64,000 nucleotides of DNA from Rhodothermales bacterium (GTDB taxonomy: Bacteria; Bacteroidota; Rhodothermia; Rhodothermales; JANQRZ01). Position numbers and translations under genes: made by a program. Below the pieces are notes generated by a model. The model made no database searches. It had not been told where the DNA came from and worked only from the letters and a program-made list of their open reading frames with translations. Shown in pieces: positions 1 to 8,766 of the stretch. Location of the stretch: assembly GCA_039944855.1 (NCBI GenBank), contig JBDUXZ010000024.1:124001-188000 (forward strand). The letters are read 5' to 3'. Within the stretch, counting starts at the first letter, position 1. Each line of letters begins with the position of its first letter.

Positions 1-118
1 GACGTCTTGCACGAACAACGAATCTGTAACGAAGAGCGAGTCCACGGAGAGGGGGAGGGCTGGATGGGCGGAGCCCTACGCTACGGGCGAGGCCAACGGA
101 CGCGCCACCGCCCGCGCG

Positions 119-667
119 CTAATTCATCTGCGGATCATCGGGGTAGTTCGACAGCAGGGCGTACTCGCCGCCGAGCCCGCGCATGATGTCGCGCCACAGC
201 ACCGCCGGGTCGCCGTCGAAGACCTGCGGGGCCGAGGCGGGGAGGACGACCCACCCGCCCTCGTCGACCTCCGTCGCGAGCTGGCCCGGTCCCCAGCCCG
301 AGTAGCCGACGAAGAACCGGAAACCTTCGCCGTCGAGCTGCCCGAGGCGAACGCGCTCGACGATCTCCTCGAACGGCCCGCCCCACCCCACGCCGTCGAG
401 CACGGCGACGGCGTCGTCCACCTCGTCGGCGTAGGCGTGGAGGTAGTGGAGCGTGTCCATCTGCACGGGGCCGCCAAGGTAGAGCAGGTGGTCGAGCCCG
501 ACGGGCTCGGCGAGCACTTCGGGGAGGTGGAGCTCGGTTGGCCGGTTAAGCACGAGGCCGAAGGAGCCTTCGGCGTTGTGGTCGCAGAGGAGGATGACCG
601 TCCGCCGGAAGTTGGGGTCGAGCAGGGCCGGATCGGCCACGAGGAGGACGCCGGGAGCGAGGTCCAT
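119..667 (-). CDS. yqgE: YqgE/AlgH family protein
   Basis: This 182-residue protein belongs to the UPF0301 (YqgE/AlgH) family, whose usual length is about 185 residues. Family signatures are visible: APGVLLVADPALLDPNFRRT at the N-terminus, then VLNRP, LYLGGPVQ and GYSGWGPGQL. The family is cytoplasmic and has no settled biochemical role; AlgH was first described as a regulator of alginate production in Pseudomonas. It starts with ATG at 667. A lipase gene lies 75 bases upstream on the same strand, so the two may share a transcript. Identification is firm; function is open. Confidence 0.92.
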   Translation of the reverse strand: MDLAPGVLLVADPALLDPNFRRTVILLCDHNAEGSFGLVLNRPTELHLPEVLAEPVGLDHLLYLGGPVQMDTLHYLHAYADEVDDAVAVLDGVGWGGPFEEIVERVRLGQLDGEGFRFFVGYSGWGPGQLATEVDEGGWVVLPASAPQVFDGDPAVLWRDIMRGLGGEYALLSNYPDDPQMN

Positions 668-742
668 GCCGGAGCGCGGTGGAAGAGCGGGAGGGGCGGC
701 GGAGCGAGCAAAATAAGCGATGCCCCGTTGGGGCGCCCGCCC

Positions 743-1609
743 TCAGAACCCCTTCGCGGCGAGGTGGTGGGCGATCTGGAGAAAGAACGCCTTCGAGTCG
801 AAGGCGCCGGGGGCGAGGCGGAGGCCGATCTGCCGGGCGTGGTCGGCGTCGAGCAGGCCGAGGAACGTGCCCCACTTCGCGCTCTCGACGGGGACGAGGC
901 CGTCGTTGATGCCGGCGGCGTCGTAGAGCACGCGGTTCGGGACGATGAGCGGGGGGTAGATCGGCAGGTCCGTGCCGCGCCCGGCGTGCCCGGCGTACGA
1001 GGCGTAGTACACGTCGGGGTGGTCGGGATGCGCGGGGTTGAACGTGTTGCACACCCAGTCGGGCGCGAGCTCGCAGAGGGCGTCCTCGGTGTGGGGCGCC
1101 TCGCGCTCGTAGGCGGCGCGACCGATGAAGTCCATGAAGCCGACGGCCCAGCTCTGCAGCCGCTCGGGCTGCGCGTGGAGGTAGTCCACGACGGCGCTGC
1201 CCCGGTGCGGCGTCGAGATCGTGACGAGCGAGGCGACCTCGGCGGCGCGGCCGAGCGTGCCGATGAGGTAGCGCCCGTCGAGCCCGGCCGACGAGAAGGC
1301 GACGAGGTTGACGCGCTCGGCCCCCGTCTCCGCCCGCACGCGGTCGATCCGCTCGGCCCACGCCCGGGCGCGCGTGGCGATCGTGTCGTAGGGGTTGACG
1401 TGGGGGGCGTAGGCCCAGATGCCGTGCCCGCGCAGGTGCATCGCCTCGGCGTGGAGCACGCCGCCCTGCATCAGGTTCGCGAGGGCCCCGAACCCGTGCA
1501 TCAGCACGACGGGGTAGCGCGTCGGCACGAGCGGCGGCTGCGGGAACGGTACGAGCTCGACGGCGCGGCGGGCGAGGGTTTCGGCGCGGTGAGCGAGGTG
1601 TTCGAGCAT
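743..1609 (-). CDS. Triacylglycerol lipase-like alpha/beta hydrolase
   Basis: A 288-residue alpha/beta hydrolase resembling family I bacterial lipases. The oxyanion motif HGFGA is at residues 39-43. The nucleophile elbow reads AFSSA, with the likely serine at 106. The acid lies in NDGLVPV (Asp236) and the histidine in DADHAR (His257), and NDGLVPVESAKWG closely matches the Pseudomonas/Burkholderia lipase signature. The elbow is unusual because both glycines of GxSxG are alanine. I see no signal peptide, so it may be cytoplasmic or start further upstream. The ATG at 1609 was chosen because the reading frame further upstream overlaps the neighbouring enzyme. Substrates are probably acyl esters. 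Confidence 0.85.
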   Translation of the reverse strand: MLEHLAHRAETLARRAVELVPFPQPPLVPTRYPVVLMHGFGALANLMQGGVLHAEAMHLRGHGIWAYAPHVNPYDTIATRARAWAERIDRVRAETGAERVNLVAFSSAGLDGRYLIGTLGRAAEVASLVTISTPHRGSAVVDYLHAQPERLQSWAVGFMDFIGRAAYEREAPHTEDALCELAPDWVCNTFNPAHPDHPDVYYASYAGHAGRGTDLPIYPPLIVPNRVLYDAAGINDGLVPVESAKWGTFLGLLDADHARQIGLRLAPGAFDSKAFFLQIAHHLAAKGF

Positions 1610-1719
1610 GGGCGACCGAGCAGGCGGGACGGGGAGCGTGGGATGCGCGGGGGAGGAGACGCCGCTAACGCCGCCGCTCCGCCCTCGGGTCCACGACAGC
1701 TCGCGGCGAAAGGGCGGCT

Positions 1720-2355
1720 TCAAACGAGCCCCGTCGCCAGCAGCATCGCCGCGCCGGCCACGACGGGCACGCGGACGTTGTCGTTGATCGGCACGGGGAG
1801 TGCTTCGACGAACGCCGCCGTCAGCGCCCCGACCGCGAGTACGACGACGGCTACGCCCGGTACCGGGATCAGGCCGAAGGGGAGTGCCGCCAGCAGCCCC
1901 GTCACGAAGAACGCCGCCGAGCCCTCCACCGACTTCTCGGAAAACGGGTAGCGCGTCCGCCCGAACCGCCGCCCGATGACGGCCGCCGCGCCGTCGCCGA
2001 CCATCAGCATCGCAAGCGACGCGGCCGCAATTGGCTCGGGGAAGAGGAAGGTGCAGACGGCGGCCGAGACGCACATCCACGTCGCCCCGTTGATCACGAT
2101 GGGGCCGCCGAACGGGGGCTGTTCCTCCGGCCGCATGATCGGGGCGAAGAGCCAGTTGATGAATCGGTGCATCCAGCCGACCCGCAGCCGCGCCACGTCG
2201 CACGTCACCGCGAACACGGCGAGGGGGACGAGCAGCCAGAGCGATACCTCGCGCCCGAGCACGACGATGCCGAGCGGCATGACGAGCGCGCCGAGGTGGA
2301 GCGCTTTCCGCTTGAGTTCGGCGGAATACGAGATCAGAGGGGGCGAGTCGCTCAA
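1720..2355 (-). CDS. Dolichol/phytol kinase-like membrane protein (SEC59/DGK1/VTE5 family)
   Basis: An integral membrane protein of about 211 residues related to CTP-dependent dolichol or phytol kinases and CDP-diglyceride synthases. These phosphorylate polyprenols or phytol, or activate phosphatidate. Signatures are AELKRKALHLGAL near the N-terminus, then MVGDGAAAVIGRRFGR and FSEKSVEGSAAFF, with several hydrophobic helices between them. No ATG precedes the conserved AELKRK segment, so the start is placed at a TTG at 2355; this is uncertain because no clear Shine-Dalgarno is visible. It is divergent from the dienelactone hydrolase lipoprotein gene. The exact substrate cannot be read from the sequence. 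Confidence 0.75.
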   Translation of the reverse strand: MSDSPPLISYSAELKRKALHLGALVMPLGIVVLGREVSLWLLVPLAVFAVTCDVARLRVGWMHRFINWLFAPIMRPEEQPPFGGPIVINGATWMCVSAAVCTFLFPEPIAAASLAMLMVGDGAAAVIGRRFGRTRYPFSEKSVEGSAAFFVTGLLAALPFGLIPVPGVAVVVLAVGALTAAFVEALPVPINDNVRVPVVAGAAMLLATGLV

Positions 2356-2469
2356 AGCGGAGACCGTTGGGAAGAGGGCGAGCGGCGCGCCGCCGGGCGG
2401 GATCGGGAGCCTCGGCAAAGCTACGGGGTTCCACCCGTCTCGCCAACGTCTCTCCTCACCCCCGGTCTC

Positions 2470-3345
2470 ATGCGTTCGCTCCTCACCCTCCTCATCCTCT
2501 GTCTCCTCCCCCTCGCCGCTTGCTCCGACCGCGGGGACGACTACGGCGACGCCATGTCCCGCGAACACGCCGACGATACCCCCACGGCTACTCCGCTCAG
2601 CACGCCGTCCGGCACCGCAGACGTCGTCACCGAAGAGGTCGTCTACGCCACCGTCGATGGCACGCGCATGATGGGCTTCGTCGCGCGCCCCGCCACGGAC
2701 GGCGACGTCGAGGCGGGGTCGACACCCGGCCTCATCGTCATCCACGAGTGGTGGGGGCTCAACGACAACATCCGCGCGATGGCCGAGAAGCTCGCCGCCG
2801 AGGGCTACGTCGCCCTCGCCGTGGACCTCTACGGCGGCGACGTAGCCGAGACGCCGGAGCAGGCTCGCTCGCTCATGAGCGCGTCGATGGAGCGCGAGGC
2901 GGCGCTGACGTCGAACGTGACGCAGGCGTACGACTACCTCGCGGCGCAAGGCGGCGTGGAGAACGTCGGCGTGATCGGGTGGTGCTTCGGCGGCGGGTGG
3001 TCGCTACGGACGGCGCTCGCCCTGCCCAACGACATCGACGCGGCGGCGATCTACTACGGCCAGCTCGTCACCGACCCGGACCAGCTCGCGACGCTCGACA
3101 TGCCGATTCTCGGCATCTTCGGCGGCGAAGACCAGGGCATCCCCGTCGCCCAAGTGCGCACGTTCGAGCAGCGGCTCGACTCGTTGGGCGCGAACGCTAC
3201 GGTCGAGATTTACGAAGGGGCCGGCCATGCCTTCGCGAACCCGTCCGGCGAGCGCTACGTGCCCGAGGCCGCCGAGGACGCGTGGCAAAAGACGCTGGCC
3301 TTCTTCGACCGCTACCTCAAAGGGGACGGCAGCGACACGATGTAG
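2470..3345 (+). CDS. Dienelactone hydrolase family lipoprotein
   Basis: A 291-residue secreted hydrolase. The N-terminus is a lipoprotein signal peptide with lipobox LAAC (Cys18), so it should be membrane-anchored. The hydrolase domain carries the dienelactone hydrolase triad: Cys172 in GWCFGGG, Asp221 in GGEDQG and His253 in GAGHAFAN. HEWWGLN (residues 92-98) supplies the family glutamate. Cytosolic dienelactone hydrolases open lactones in chloroaromatic degradation; envelope-anchored versions are of unknown substrate. It starts at ATG 2470 and ends 10 bases before the convergent thiE stop codon. Confidence 0.88.
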   Translation: MRSLLTLLILCLLPLAACSDRGDDYGDAMSREHADDTPTATPLSTPSGTADVVTEEVVYATVDGTRMMGFVARPATDGDVEAGSTPGLIVIHEWWGLNDNIRAMAEKLAAEGYVALAVDLYGGDVAETPEQARSLMSASMEREAALTSNVTQAYDYLAAQGGVENVGVIGWCFGGGWSLRTALALPNDIDAAAIYYGQLVTDPDQLATLDMPILGIFGGEDQGIPVAQVRTFEQRLDSLGANATVEIYEGAGHAFANPSGERYVPEAAEDAWQKTLAFFDRYLKGDGSDTM

Positions 3346-3354
3346 CCGCGTGCG

Positions 3355-3987
3355 TCATCCGTCCGTCGCGCGGTCGATTTCGCGTCGGAACGCGGCGGTG
3401 GCGGCCTCGGGGTCGTCGGCTGTCGTGACCGCCGTCATCACGGCGACGCCGTGGGCGCCGGCGTCGAGCACGGACGCCACGTGCTCGGGCGTGATCCCCG
3501 CGATCCCGATGACGGGGATCGACACGGCGGCGCACGCGGCGGCGAGCCCGTCGAGCCCTTTCACCGAGGCCGGGTTCCGCTTCGACTGCGTTGGGAAGAC
3601 GGGGCCGAAGCCTAGGTAGCTGGCACCGGCGGCCTCGGCGTCGCGCGCCTGCGCTGCGTTTGTAACCGTCGCGCCGACGACCGCGTTGGGACCGAGGATG
3701 CGGCGCGCCACGGCCACCGGCAGGTCGAGCTGCCCGAGGTGGACGCCCGCCGCGCCGACGGCGAGGGCGAGGGCGGGGTCGTCGTTGACGAGGAGCGGGA
3801 CGCCGGCGGCGTGGCACGCCGCGGCCGTCTGCTCGGCTTCGTGGAGGCGGGCACGGAGGGTGGCGACTTTGTGGCGGAACTGAACGGTGTCGGCACCGCC
3901 ACGGGCGGCGAGAGTGGCGAGGTCGGCGTTAGAGAACCGCTGCTGGAAGACGAAATCGGTGAGGACGTGGAGGCGGCCGACGGGCAT
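3355..3987 (-). CDS. thiE: Thiamine-phosphate synthase
   Basis: A 210-residue TIM-barrel enzyme that joins HMP-pyrophosphate and thiazole phosphate to make thiamine phosphate. Family motifs are present in order: VQFRHK (usually QxRxK), [10 protein letters not shown] with the magnesium-binding aspartates, [24 protein letters not shown] and [12 protein letters not shown]. Length fits the family. It starts at ATG 3987, back to back with the upstream region of the cold-shock gene. No other thi gene is in the window and no TPP riboswitch is recognisable upstream. Confidence 0.95.
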   Translation of the reverse strand: MPVGRLHVLTDFVFQQRFSNADLATLAARGGADTVQFRHKVATLRARLHEAEQTAAACHAAGVPLLVNDDPALALAVGAAGVHLGQLDLPVAVARRILGPNAVVGATVTNAAQARDAEAAGASYLGFGPVFPTQSKRNPASVKGLDGLAAACAAVSIPVIGIAGITPEHVASVLDAGAHGVAVMTAVTTADDPEAATAAFRREIDRATDG

Positions 3988-4029
3988 GGAAGGCGGATTG
4001 GGAGCGGCGAAGGGCGATTAGAAACTTTT

Positions 4030-4057
4030 TTGTCGAAAACAAAAAAATTCCTACTTT
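4030..4057 (+). promoter_or_regulatory. Candidate promoter for the cold-shock gene
   Basis: An unusually AT-rich stretch in a GC-rich genome. TTGTCG (4030-4035) is followed after 16 bases by TACTTT (4052-4057), a plausible -35/-10 pair. It would give a 5' untranslated region of roughly 100 bases before the ATG at 4171, as is usual for cold-shock genes whose leader acts as an RNA thermosensor. Position and composition are observed; promoter function is inferred. Confidence 0.4.
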
Positions 4058-4170
4058 ATACATCTGCAAGCAGAAGTTCGATGCCGAAGCTCTACGATCG
4101 CTCGATCAACAGGCCGGTTATTGAAACGCCTCTGCTCCCTTATTCCTACCACGCAAGACGCATCACTACC

Positions 4171-4383
4171 ATGGGAGAACGCGAGACCGGTAAGGTCAAG
4201 TGGTTCAACGCTGACAAAGGCTACGGCTTCATCGAGCGCGAGTCCGGCGGCGACATTTTTGTTCATCACAGCGAGATCCGCATGGAGGGCTATCGGACCC
4301 TCGAAGAAGGCCAGGCGGTCGAGTTCGTCGTCGGCCAGGGTCGCAAGGGCCTCCAGGCGCAGGAAGTGACCGCTGCTCCCTGA
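4171..4383 (+). CDS. csp: Cold-shock domain protein
   Basis: A 70-residue single-domain cold-shock protein that binds single-stranded nucleic acid and acts as an RNA chaperone. It begins GKVKWFN, followed by the RNP1-like motif KGYGFIE and the RNP2-like motif DIFVHHS. It has the normal length for the family. The gene stands alone, with an AT-rich promoter region, a leader of about 100 bases, and a strong intrinsic terminator 36 bases past the stop codon. Confidence 0.95.
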   Translation: MGERETGKVKWFNADKGYGFIERESGGDIFVHHSEIRMEGYRTLEEGQAVEFVVGQGRKGLQAQEVTAAP

Positions 4384-4419
4384 CCTCCGCAGTACGGACG
4401 CTCCCCTCGCGGGACGTTC

Positions 4420-4454
4420 AAAGGGCTGACCCTCTTCGGGGCAGCCCTTTTCTT
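4420..4454 (+). terminator. Rho-independent terminator of the cold-shock gene
   Basis: Perfect 9-bp arms AAAGGGCTG (4420-4428) and CAGCCCTTT (4442-4450). The stem can continue through CCC/GGG, and the right arm runs into TTCTT. It also lies downstream of the convergent LapA-type gene and may serve both. Confidence 0.85.
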
Positions 4455-4499
4455 ATGAGTGCCGTCGATGTTCGCGGGCGCTCAAGCGTGTGGCGATGC

Positions 4500-4931
4500 T
4501 CAGGGGGTGTCGTCGCTGGCGCGGCGCTCGGCTTCGGCGGCGCGGCGTTGCGCGTCGGCGGCCATCCGCTGCGTCTCGGCGGCCATCCGCTCGGTCTCGG
4601 CCGCCCCGCCCGACGCGACGGGTGGCGGCGTCCCGGCAGGGCGCTCAACGACGTCGCGCTCCACGACGACGGTCTCGTGCGGCGTCGTCTCGAGTTCGGC
4701 GACCCGCTTCTCCAGCTTCTTGATGCGGCCGCGCGAGCGGATCCGGCCCGGCACGGAGAACAGCGCGCCGACGAGCACGCCGCTCAGGAGAGTGACGATG
4801 ATGACGAGGGCGAGCGGGCTCGTGAGGACGTAGTTGGGGCCGATGTGGATCTCGGTCGGGTCCGGGTTGTAGAGCGCGAACACGACCGCGAGAATGGCGA
4901 TGAGGAGGGAGAAGACGAGCGCGAAACGCAT
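4500..4931 (-). CDS. LapA-domain (DUF1049) membrane protein
   Basis: A 143-residue inner-membrane protein. Two hydrophobic segments (about residues 1-20 and 38-60) flank the short loop YNPDPTEIHIGPNYVLTSPL, typical of the lipopolysaccharide-assembly protein A domain. After the second helix comes a charged coiled coil (KKLEKRVAELE), then a repetitive tail of ETQRMAADAQRRAAEAE type. It starts at ATG 4931, preceded by a GAGG on the coding strand; an in-frame codon at 4973 would add 14 residues of poor character. Related proteins work with LapB in controlling LPS synthesis, but that role is only an inference here. Confidence 0.8.
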   Translation of the reverse strand: MRFALVFSLLIAILAVVFALYNPDPTEIHIGPNYVLTSPLALVIIVTLLSGVLVGALFSVPGRIRSRGRIKKLEKRVAELETTPHETVVVERDVVERPAGTPPPVASGGAAETERMAAETQRMAADAQRRAAEAERRASDDTP

Positions 4932-5009
4932 GAGGAAGCCTCGATGGGGTGGGTTAGACGGCGCACTCCGCAATTAACGAAAAAAGATGCTGCCGAAAGC
5001 AGCGGGGCG

Positions 5010-6080
5010 TCAGCCGACGGTGCGGCCCTTCCAGCGGACGCGGCCCGTCCAGTGGCTCACGGCCGAGTCGATGGGGAGGAGGCCGCCGAGGAGGAGCGAG
5101 AGCGGGGCGAGGAGGCAGACGCGGAGGGGGAACCGGCCGGCGGCGTCGGTGCCGGCTTTGAGCGCATAGAGCGAGAGGAGGAACCACGGCGAGACGAGCG
5201 GGGGCAGCACGAAGGCGACCCAGAACAGCGAGTGCGCCGCCACGAAACGCAGCGGCGTCCCGCCTTGGAGGAGGTAAGCGTTCTTGCGGAACCCCGCCCA
5301 CGCCTCGCCCAGGCTCCGGTACATCCACACCTCGACATCGTCTTGCAGGTCGCGCAAGGCGACTCGCATCCCTTTCGATTTGAGGTAGCGCCCGATCCGC
5401 ACGTCTTCGAGCACGGCGTCGGGGAGCGCAGCGTGGGGCTCGTGCCGGTGGTACGCCTCGGCGCGGAGGAGCCAGCACTGCCCGTTGAGCGAGGCCAGCG
5501 ACGGCGCTTTCGTGCGCGGGACGAAAGCGAGGGGGAGCGCCGTCATCATCGCGAACGGGACGAGGCTTGTGAGGAGCATACCGCCGCCACGCAGATGAGG
5601 AAGCCCAGTGAGGACGCCGCCCGCCTCGCCCGCCTTCCGCTCCACGGCTTCGAGCCGCTCGACGAGCCGACGCAGCGCGCCCGCGTCTTTCAGCGCCGCG
5701 TCGGCGTCGAGGAAGAGGTAGACCTCGCCGCGAGCCGAGCGCGTGGCCTGGTAGAGCGCGTGGACTTTGCCGACCCAGCCGGGTGGCGGCCCGTCGCCCC
5801 GGAAGCCACGCACGACCCCGCCCGCACTCTCGATCACGTCCCACGTTCCGTCCTCGGAGCCGTCGTCGTAGACGAGCACTTCGAACTCCGGGTAGTCCTG
5901 CTCGACGAGGGTCGGGAGCAGGCGGCGGAGGTTGTCGGCCTCGTTCCGCGCCGGGATCAGCACCGACACCGTTGGCAGCGTGGCGGGGGCGACGCGGGCC
6001 GAGCGCGTCCGCCGCAGGTAGAACAGGTTCGCTGCGAGGACGCTCAGGAACAGAGCGTGGAGGCTGAGGAGAACGGTCAT
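5010..6080 (-). CDS. Membrane GT2 glycosyltransferase (candidate carotenoid glycosyltransferase)
   Basis: A 356-residue membrane glycosyltransferase of family GT2. One helix is at the N-terminus (residues 1-20), with further helices at about 283-305 and 320-340. The GT-A domain shows VSVLIPARNEADN, DDGSEDGT, the DxD motif in LFLDADA (Asp125/Asp127) and a catalytic-type acid pair in LEDVRIG (Glu225/Asp226). It is the fifth gene of a same-strand run beginning with cruF and crtB. CruG-type enzymes that glycosylate carotenoids belong to this family, so a carotenoid sugar transfer role is likely but inferred. A polysaccharide or glycolipid enzyme is the alternative. Confidence 0.8.
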   Translation of the reverse strand: MTVLLSLHALFLSVLAANLFYLRRTRSARVAPATLPTVSVLIPARNEADNLRRLLPTLVEQDYPEFEVLVYDDGSEDGTWDVIESAGGVVRGFRGDGPPPGWVGKVHALYQATRSARGEVYLFLDADAALKDAGALRRLVERLEAVERKAGEAGGVLTGLPHLRGGGMLLTSLVPFAMMTALPLAFVPRTKAPSLASLNGQCWLLRAEAYHRHEPHAALPDAVLEDVRIGRYLKSKGMRVALRDLQDDVEVWMYRSLGEAWAGFRKNAYLLQGGTPLRFVAAHSLFWVAFVLPPLVSPWFLLSLYALKAGTDAAGRFPLRVCLLAPLSLLLGGLLPIDSAVSHWTGRVRWKGRTVG

Positions 6081-6176
6081 CCGGGGGAGGCAGAGGAGAG
6101 CGGAGGGCGCGAAGCGTCGAACGAGGCCGGTCCGCATCCCCCGGGATACGGCTGGCAGCAGGCGGGGTCCCCGAAC

Positions 6177-6800
6177 TTACGGAGGGTCGATGAGGAACTG
6201 GCGGAAGAGCGGCGGTGGGTCCTTGGCGAGGAGGCGGTCGCGGACGCGGTCGGTGTTGGGGCGGCCGAGCTTCTGGAGCGTGTACCAGATCCACACCTCG
6301 GGCTCGAACGGCGAGATGCCGGGCGTCGGGCGCTGGCGCAGCACGGTCCGCAGCCGCTCGAACACCTGGAGCGCTCGCTCGCTGCTCCCGCCGAAGAGGC
6401 CGGGCCGGTAGAGCAGCGATTGGCCGTCCACGAGCAGGACGTACGGCTCCTCGGGGTCGAGGGCGCGGGCGCGTTCGAGCAGGCGGTCGGAGCGCATGCC
6501 GAAGACGGCGAGCTTCCACGGCGGCGCTTCGGCAGCGCGGTAGGCCCAGAGCGCGGCGAGGAGGGCGAAGTCACGGGCCGTACGGCAATCGCTCTCTTCG
6601 GGGATGCCTTCGAGGTAGCGGGCGTCGAGGGTGAGCGGGTAGAGGCGGTAACGGTAGAGGAGTTCGTCGCTCGCGGTGTGGGCGCGCTTGTGTAAGCGAA
6701 CGAGGCCGGCGGAGTCGTTCTGAGCGTAGAGCGAGGCGAGAGTATCGGGCGGGCTCACGGAAGGGCTCGCGAAAAGGAGGAGCGTCAGCAACAGCGTCAT
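6177..6800 (-). CDS. Secreted protein of unknown function
   Basis: I do not recognise this 207-residue protein. It has a short signal peptide (MTLLLTLLLFASPSVS) and then a helical, TPR-like stretch with phrases such as SERALQVFERLRTVL and LERARALDPEEPYVLLVDGQ, suggesting a periplasmic helical-repeat fold. It starts at ATG 6800, after which the hydrophobic signal follows at once. It lies 96 bases upstream of the GT2 gene and on the same strand as the carotenoid genes, so co-transcription is possible. Confidence 0.65.
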   Translation of the reverse strand: MTLLLTLLLFASPSVSPPDTLASLYAQNDSAGLVRLHKRAHTASDELLYRYRLYPLTLDARYLEGIPEESDCRTARDFALLAALWAYRAAEAPPWKLAVFGMRSDRLLERARALDPEEPYVLLVDGQSLLYRPGLFGGSSERALQVFERLRTVLRQRPTPGISPFEPEVWIWYTLQKLGRPNTDRVRDRLLAKDPPPLFRQFLIDPP

Positions 6801-6900
6801 GGACGGGGCAGGAAGCAGGCGGTCACGAGGGAAGCTGCCGTAGGGGCCGGAGCAGAGCCGGGAGGAGTAACAAAGGGAGGCGGAGGTGCAGGGCCGGGGA

Positions 6901-6926
6901 GGGGAAGGAGGGGAAGGAGGGGAAGG
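6901..6926. repeat. Purine tandem repeat
   Basis: Nearly three copies of GGGGAAGGA in tandem. It sits in the 219-base gap between the acyltransferase and the secreted-protein gene. The same gap also has a pyrimidine-rich run at about 6975-7010. The purine/pyrimidine asymmetry could favour unusual DNA structure, but no function is evident. Confidence 0.7.
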
Positions 6927-7019
6927 CAAGCAAAACCGTTCAAGGTAGCGAAGCCGTCGCGCTCCGGTTTACTCTCCATCCCCTCCACTCTCTCCACCCC
7001 CTCCACTCTCCAAATGTGA

Positions 7020-7760
7020 TCACGTCCAGCGGCGAAGCAGGGGAGCGAGGCGACCGAGGTCCCACCGTTCGTGCGCGCTCGGCCGGCCTTCGACGAGGGT
7101 GCGGCCCGACCCCGGCTGCGTAGAACAGAGGGTGTCGATCGCGTGGCGGAGGCGGTCGCGCTCGCCGCCGTCCGGCGCGTCGTGCGGGGCGCTGCCGCCG
7201 AGGAGGACGGTCGGGCGGTCCTCGCCCCACCACGTCACCCGGATGCCGACGGGCCACCACTGCGTCTCGTCCGGCAGGAGTTTAGCCAAACGGCTGAAGG
7301 CGGACGGTGAAAACTCCGCGACGCCCGCGTCCGGCGGGCCGAGCTCGCCCTCGGGGAAATAGAGGAACGCGTGCTCGGGCCGGTCGCGCAGCCGCCGCGC
7401 CGTCTCGCGGATCGTCGCGAGGCGCTGCGCCGGATCGTCGAGGGGAAAGGGGAGCGCGCCGAGCGGGCCGAAGAGCGGCGTCCGCTCCCACTCGTTCATC
7501 CACAGCAGCGGCGGCCGGTCGAGCACGCGGCGCGCGAGCAGCCACAGGAAATAGCCGTCGTGGAATGAGTGGTGGTTCGTGTAGATCACGAGCGGGCGGT
7601 CCGGCGCGAGCGTCGCCCCCGCCCCGTGCCACGGCTCCGGGCCGACCCACACGACGCGGCGAAACGTCCGCCCGAGATCCCGCTCGATCAGCCCTTCGAC
7701 GAGCTTCACCGCGACGCGCTTGCCGAGCGGGGCGGCGGTCCGGGCGTCGTCACGGGCCAT
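7020..7760 (-). CDS. PlsC-like acyltransferase in the carotenoid operon
   Basis: A 246-residue glycerolphosphate-type acyltransferase. It shows the HX4D catalytic motif in TNHHSFHDGY (His63, Asp68) and the block FLYFPEGE (residues 132-139). Such enzymes transfer fatty acyl groups to hydroxyls. The ATG at 7760 lies one base after the crtB stop, so the two are almost certainly cotranslated. This position suggests it acylates a carotenoid glycoside, as needed for salinixanthin-like pigments, rather than making phosphatidic acid. That assignment is inferred from context only. Confidence 0.82.
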   Translation of the reverse strand: MARDDARTAAPLGKRVAVKLVEGLIERDLGRTFRRVVWVGPEPWHGAGATLAPDRPLVIYTNHHSFHDGYFLWLLARRVLDRPPLLWMNEWERTPLFGPLGALPFPLDDPAQRLATIRETARRLRDRPEHAFLYFPEGELGPPDAGVAEFSPSAFSRLAKLLPDETQWWPVGIRVTWWGEDRPTVLLGGSAPHDAPDGGERDRLRHAIDTLCSTQPGSGRTLVEGRPSAHERWDLGRLAPLLRRWT

Positions 7761-7761
7761 G

Positions 7762-8766
7762 TCAGCGCGCAGTTTCGGGATGCGCCGCGATCCTATGCGC
7801 CGCGCGAACGCCCTCCGTCAGTCGCGCTTTGCGGGGGAGGTAGGCGTCGTGGACGACGAGGCGCAGCTTGCGCGGGAGCCTGACGTAGTTGCGGCGGCGG
7901 AGGTTATCGTAGCCTGCAGCGCGGACCTCGTTCATAATCTCGCGGTACATCCGAGCCGCCGCCGCGATCCCAACGCGCGAGCGGAACGGGAGTCCGCCGA
8001 TGCCGCGCTCGGCATCGTCGTAGAGCGCCTCAGTCTCGCCCATCACCGACTCCATCAGGTCGACGTATTCGGCGTCGGGGCCGTGGCCGTTGCGGGCGAC
8101 GCCGAGGAGGTCGGCCCGCGTCAGCCCGTAGCGACGGAGGGCGTCGGCCGGGAGGTAGAGGCGGTCGAGTTCCTGGAGGTCCTCGCCCACGTCGCGGAGG
8201 ATGTTCGTGACCTGCATCGCCTTGCCGAGCGCCCGCGCCGGCGCTTCGAGTGGAGCGATCTGCGCCCGCTCGTCGACGAGGAACGGCAGCATCATCGCGC
8301 CGACGCTGCCCGCGACGAGGTCGGCGTAGGCCAGCAGGTCGCCCATGTCGTCGATACCGCGGCCGCGGAGGTCCCACTCGGCACCGTCGAGGAGTTCGTG
8401 GAGCGGCTCGGGCAACAGGTCGAAGCGCTCGTGGATCTCGGCGAGGCGCCGCCACAGGAACGTGTCCGGCGGCCGGCCCGCGAGCGTCCGGTCGAGCGCG
8501 TCGCGCGCCTCGTCGACCTCGCGCAAAGCGCGGGCCGGCCCGACGGCGAGCACGCGCTCGTCGGCGATCGTGTCCACGGTCCGGCAGTAGAGGTAGAGCG
8601 CGGCGATGGGGAGGCGGACCTCGCCGGGGAGCAGGCGCGTCGCGAGGGAGAACGTGCGCGAGTGGTAGCGGAAGGCCCGCCAGAGGTAGCGGTCCTCGGC
8701 GTCGCGTCCCGCCCCGGCGGGCGGGGCAACGGGCGGTGCAGTCGGGGATGGGCGCGGCGTCGTCAT
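7762..8766 (-). CDS. crtB: Phytoene synthase
   Basis: A 334-residue squalene/phytoene synthase that condenses two geranylgeranyl diphosphates into phytoene. Both magnesium-binding motifs are visible: DTIAD (residues 65-69) and DVGED (192-196), the latter in NILRDVGEDLQELDRLYLP, which is typical of CrtB. The first 25 residues are a low-complexity proline/alanine leader. Its ATG overlaps the cruF stop codon in an ATGA arrangement (8763-8766), and its own stop is followed one base later by the acyltransferase start. The operon order is cruF-crtB-acyltransferase. Confidence 0.95.
   Translation of the reverse strand: MTTPRPSPTAPPVAPPAGAGRDAEDRYLWRAFRYHSRTFSLATRLLPGEVRLPIAALYLYCRTVDTIADERVLAVGPARALREVDEARDALDRTLAGRPPDTFLWRRLAEIHERFDLLPEPLHELLDGAEWDLRGRGIDDMGDLLAYADLVAGSVGAMMLPFLVDERAQIAPLEAPARALGKAMQVTNILRDVGEDLQELDRLYLPADALRRYGLTRADLLGVARNGHGPDAEYVDLMESVMGETEALYDDAERGIGGLPFRSRVGIAAAARMYREIMNEVRAAGYDNLRRRNYVRLPRKLRLVVHDAYLPRKARLTEGVRAAHRIAAHPETAR

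Noticed and set aside
437-1951. A 504-codon open frame on the plus strand
   Set aside because: It is antisense to yqgE, the lipase and the kinase-like gene, has a low-complexity Arg/Gly/Glu/Val composition and no family motifs. High GC content produces many such long shadow frames, and the same reason excludes the other long antisense frames (for example at 4455-6695, 36382-38421 and 53023-55122).
3988-4170. A TPP riboswitch upstream of thiE
   Set aside because: The region before thiE is short before it meets the AT-rich cold-shock promoter area. I found no THI-box core such as CUGAGA followed by ACCUGAU.
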